Source: a virus. Taken from it: a DNA stretch of 29,106 nucleotides. The stretch is from positions 1 to 29,106 of IMG/VR virus record IMGVR_UViG_3300047287_000472. The stretch is one strand, 5' to 3'. The translations under genes and the position numbers were made by a program. The notes under the pieces were generated by a model. The model was not told where the DNA came from, did no database searches, and saw only the letters and a list, made by a program, of their open reading frames with translations. Every line of letters begins with the position of its first letter. Position 1 is the stretch's first letter. Of this stretch, positions 27,511 to 29,106 are shown one piece after another.

Positions 27511-27654
27511 TTAGCGCTTTTTTGGGCGCAAGACCTCCAGAATTTGAAACACTAGCTGGATGATGCTGTTGGCTTTGAGTTTGGGATTGAGGCCGATCAG
27601 TTCGGAGGCGGCTGCTACCACGATCCAGAAGGCAGGACTATGGAGAATGTCCAT
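27511..27654 (-). CDS. 47-residue hydrophobic protein upstream of the endolysin
   Basis: The minus strand encodes MDILHSPAFWIVVAAASELI, then GLNPKLKANSIIQLVFQILE and a basic end VLRPKKR. One hydrophobic stretch at residues 7-21 and an amphipathic second helix suit a membrane-associated peptide. It ends 36 bases before the endolysin start on the same strand. A holin-like or lysis helper role is inferred from position. The pattern resembles short cyanophage and cyanobacterial proteins I cannot name. Confidence 0.6.
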   Translation of the reverse strand: MDILHSPAFWIVVAAASELIGLNPKLKANSIIQLVFQILEVLRPKKR

Positions 27655-27750
27655 TACTACAAAGTAACTTGTGCAAGTCTAGAGCCTAACGAGTAAAAGT
27701 TCCAGTGCAATTGGTTTTTGTAGCTACCATGACTGGAGCGTCGACCTTAT

Positions 27751-28059
27751 GTGGACTACATCGACGAGGAACTTGGATTCTTAAGCAAACGTGAGGCTAA
27801 GGCTCGATTTCGAGATCAAATACTGAAGGGTTGGGACTATAAGTGCGCATACTGTCAAGAAGATTTAGGTAAGTCTGGAACGCTTGATCACGTAAGGCCA
27901 AAATCCAAGGGCGGTGAAACATCGGTGTCAAATTTGATTGCAGCTTGTTTTAATTGCAATATCAGAAAAAGTTCCAGTGATTGGAAAGAGTGGTACAGAA
28001 TGCAGCATTTTTGGGAGCCGTATCTTGAGGATGCAATTCATTTTTGGATTAGTCAGTAG
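27751..28059 (+). CDS. HNH endonuclease (CxxC type)
   Basis: The 102-residue product begins MDYIDEELGFLSKREAKARF and has KCAYCQEDLG, TLDHVRPKSKGG, NLIAACFNCNIRK, the full zinc-bound HNH (ββα-metal) motif of McrA-type nucleases. Similar short HNH proteins are common in cyanophages. The start is GTG at 27751. It is on the plus strand inside a minus-strand lysis block, consistent with a mobile homing gene. Its 3' end overlaps the convergent 61-residue gene by 11 bases. Confidence 0.9.
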   Translation: MDYIDEELGFLSKREAKARFRDQILKGWDYKCAYCQEDLGKSGTLDHVRPKSKGGETSVSNLIAACFNCNIRKSSSDWKEWYRMQHFWEPYLEDAIHFWISQ

Positions 28060-28234
28060 GCTTGTTCCAGCCCATGCCCTCAGCGTACATATAGGCCATA
28101 TAAGCGTCTTCGCAATAGCGGCAGATGCCCTTGTGGCAGACGCGGTAGTAGGTGTCGCCGCGTTCGTTTTCTAGTTGCTCCACCGTGAAGCCTTGGCCTA
28201 GATCTGTGGTATTGACGATCAGGCGTTCGCTCAT
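28049..28234 (-). CDS. 61-residue Cys-containing hypothetical protein
   Basis: The product starts MSERLIVNTTDLGQGFTVEQ and contains CHKGICRYCEDAYMAYMYAE, with three Cys that could bind a metal. The start overlaps the stop of the upstream membrane protein gene by ATGA. Function unknown. Confidence 0.6.
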   Translation of the reverse strand: MSERLIVNTTDLGQGFTVEQLENERGDTYYRVCHKGICRYCEDAYMAYMYAEGMGWNKPTD

Positions 28235-28479
28235 CTGTACCTCGACATTTCTAACTTGATGATACGCACGTCATGATCTCTAACTTTGTCGTCAATCTCA
28301 CCAATCTTTTTTTGGATGATCTCCTGGTTGCTTAGGAGGTCATCGAGTTTGGTTGGGACTGTATAAACCAGGTAAAAAACGCCAGCAGCAGCCGATCCAA
28401 CAGCTAAAACTGCCAGACCTGCAACGGTGTCTTGCTTGACGCCGCGCCAAAATCCTGGTTGTGGCTCAGGAGTTGACAC
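28231..28479 (-). CDS. Membrane protein with coiled-coil tail, holin or spanin-like
   Basis: The 82-residue product has a Pro-rich cytoplasmic start (MSTPEPQPGFWRGVKQDT), one transmembrane span (VAGLAVLAVGSAAAGVFYLV, about 19-38) and a charged coiled coil (KLDDLLSNQEIIQKKIGEID and on). A single span followed by a helix fits several small phage lysis proteins, pinholins or spanin-like subunits. Its place upstream of the endolysin on the same strand supports a lysis function. It could equally be a virion or exclusion protein. Confidence 0.6.
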   Translation of the reverse strand: MSTPEPQPGFWRGVKQDTVAGLAVLAVGSAAAGVFYLVYTVPTKLDDLLSNQEIIQKKIGEIDDKVRDHDVRIIKLEMSRYR

Positions 28480-28503
28480 GACGCCTTTCTAGGTGTCTGT
28501 ATT

Positions 28504-28641
28504 TTAGCCTTTACCCTGACCACGAAGTTTCTTGCGACCATGATTGGCGCGAGATCTTTTGCCTTGGCCTTGGTTGGTTAATTTTGGTGGGCCAGGTTTG
28601 TGCTCGATGCGAGCGGTGCCAGTTTTGCTGCGTACTGCCAT
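28504..28641 (-). CDS. 45-residue basic protein (MAVRSKTG type)
   Basis: The minus strand encodes MAVRSKTGTARIEHKPGPPK, followed by a Lys/Arg/Gly/Gln-rich tail ending GRKKLRGQGKG. I recognise this short basic family (MAVRSKTG.ARIEHKPGPPK) from cyanophage genomes, without a known function. It overlaps no neighbour and ends 24 bases before the holin-like gene. Confidence 0.7.
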   Translation of the reverse strand: MAVRSKTGTARIEHKPGPPKLTNQGQGKRSRANHGRKKLRGQGKG

Positions 28642-28646
28642 TTGTA

Positions 28647-28817
28647 TTACTCAGCTCCAGGGTTTTCAGGCTCGATTTCAGGTTCGCTGAAAACAAGAGT
28701 GTCCACGCACTGGGTGAGTGCTTCAATTGACATGTTGATCAAGGCAACATCTCCAGTGCATTTGGCGCTGGCATACGAATTGATGGCTGTCACAAGTTGA
28801 TCCTTAGTGCAGGGCAT
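28647..28817 (-). CDS. 56-residue acidic hypothetical protein
   Basis: The minus strand encodes MPCTKDQLVTAINSYASAKC, then SIEALTQCVDTLVF and an acidic Pro/Glu end (SEPEIEPENPGAE). Three Cys are present. The ATG lies in a TAATG overlap with the stop of the previous gene. Function unknown. Confidence 0.6.
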   Translation of the reverse strand: MPCTKDQLVTAINSYASAKCTGDVALINMSIEALTQCVDTLVFSEPEIEPENPGAE

Positions 28818-28993
28818 TAGAGATCTTCTACCAATGGTGGTGTGAAAACGCCATCACTATACGTCCAGCCGATGCCTGCACCGTCCGAAAGTTCAACTAG
28901 TTGTTGTCCTTCTGGTGGCTGCCAGTCTGATTTGCCGTTCCAAACGACGACGTTAACAACCAGACCTGTGTTGTCGATGAGTGCGTAGTTCAT
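28817..28993 (-). CDS. 58-residue protein, tail-fibre-associated type
   Basis: From the ATG at 28993 the product reads MNYALIDNTGLVVNVVVWNG, then W.PPEG and GIGWTYSDGVFTPP. This 'aliD..g.V.nvv.w…GW.y..g.F..P' pattern is common in small proteins next to phage tail fibre genes. It starts 2 bases after the stop of the Gly-rich fibre-like gene at the right edge, which supports a link to it. Confidence 0.65.
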   Translation of the reverse strand: MNYALIDNTGLVVNVVVWNGKSDWQPPEGQQLVELSDGAGIGWTYSDGVFTPPLVEDL

Positions 28994-28995
28994 GG

Positions 28996-29106
28996 TTAGA
29001 TCACCCAAACAGTGCATTGTCCACCACCACCGTTGCCGCTAGTGATGCCGGAAACACCGCCACTCCCACCTCCTGGCGTGGATCCAGCGGTGCTTCCATT
29101 TGATGC
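28996..29106 (-). CDS. C-terminus of a Gly-rich tail fibre-like protein, cut by the right edge
   Basis: The last 36 codons are visible: many Gly and Ser (STPGGGSGGVSGI, NGGGGQ) and the end CTVWVI. Gly-rich C-termini of this kind are typical of phage fibre tips or adhesins. The rest lies outside the window. Frame and stop (28996-28998) are clear; the function is inferred from composition and from the downstream fibre-associated gene. Confidence 0.6.
   Translation of the reverse strand, partial: ASNGSTAGSTPGGGSGGVSGITSGNGGGGQCTVWVI

Noticed and set aside
1-29106. HIP1 (GCGATCGC), the octamer abundant in many freshwater cyanobacteria
   Set aside because: I saw only near matches such as GGCGATCGAG at about 254 and no exact copy, so it cannot be used as host evidence.
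1-29106. CRISPR array, tRNA, integrase or attachment site
   Set aside because: No regularly spaced repeats with spacers, no tRNA cloverleaf and no recombinase motifs were found; the tandem repeats at 12.3 kb are too short and contiguous for CRISPR.

Overview
The window looks like about two thirds of the genome of a tailed double-stranded DNA phage that infects a picocyanobacterium (Synechococcus/Cyanobium type). Tail tube, tail terminator, neck, HK97-fold capsid, scaffold, DUF4055-type portal and large terminase genes sit together in canonical order. That gives a tailed phage, probably a siphovirus because tail-terminator and tail-tube genes follow the neck genes. The cyanobacterial host is inferred from many small proteins that resemble cyanophage families: DUF6496, DUF3310, the CxxC HNH nuclease, the MAVRSKTG protein and the ITPPPELVQQW protein. 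It is also suggested by several TTTTCCACA sites, which I recall as the cyanobacterial DnaA-box form. I see no integrase, tRNA, rRNA or CRISPR array.

Layout. From 1 to about 9.6 kb lies the late virion module on the minus strand, read right to left: large terminase (9572), DUF6496 protein, beta-rich protein, two small proteins, portal, scaffold, capsid, then an inserted HNH homing endonuclease, a lone plus-strand HTH gene, a 59-residue gene, neck genes, tail terminator and tail tube. It ends in a terminator and the start of a cut-off gene. From 9.7 to 14.9 kb is a mainly minus-strand accessory and DNA-handling block: small proteins, an ArdA-like antirestriction protein, an HTH protein that may be the small terminase, a Cys-rich secreted peptide, a PD-(D/E)XK exonuclease, a Cys/His protein and a putative ssDNA-binding protein. 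Two plus-strand genes lie inside it at 11.45-12.12 kb. From 15.0 to 26.1 kb is the plus-strand replication module: an AEP-primase/RecA-like helicase, an AT-rich orphan, many short overlapping genes, dCTP deaminase, DUF3310 protein, a zinc-ribbon/HTH protein, family A DNA polymerase and a ribbon-helix-helix protein. From 26.1 kb to the right edge the minus strand carries lysis genes (glucosaminidase + C39-like endolysin, small membrane proteins), an HNH gene on plus, and the Gly-rich C-terminus of a probable tail fibre cut by the edge. If the genome is circular or circularly permuted, the missing part between right and left edges should hold tape measure, tail tip and fibre genes on the minus strand, giving one continuous late module.

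The most notable unannotated structures are four. (1) A 31-base-arm inverted array of TTTGTCAAAAGTCC iterons lies inside the 3' end of the primase-helicase gene. (2) A cluster of four TTTTCCACA boxes lies in a 125-base intergenic gap at 10.2 kb, with four more copies elsewhere. (3) A 21-22 base tandem repeat abuts an AT-rich tract beside the candidate small terminase. (4) A strong excess of GCTCCAG appears on the plus strand. The first three are rival candidates for replication origin, packaging site or operator. Genes are packed tightly with ATGA, TAATG and GTGA overlaps, and no gene-free stretch exceeds 300 bases; the longest is about 170 bases at 18664-18835.
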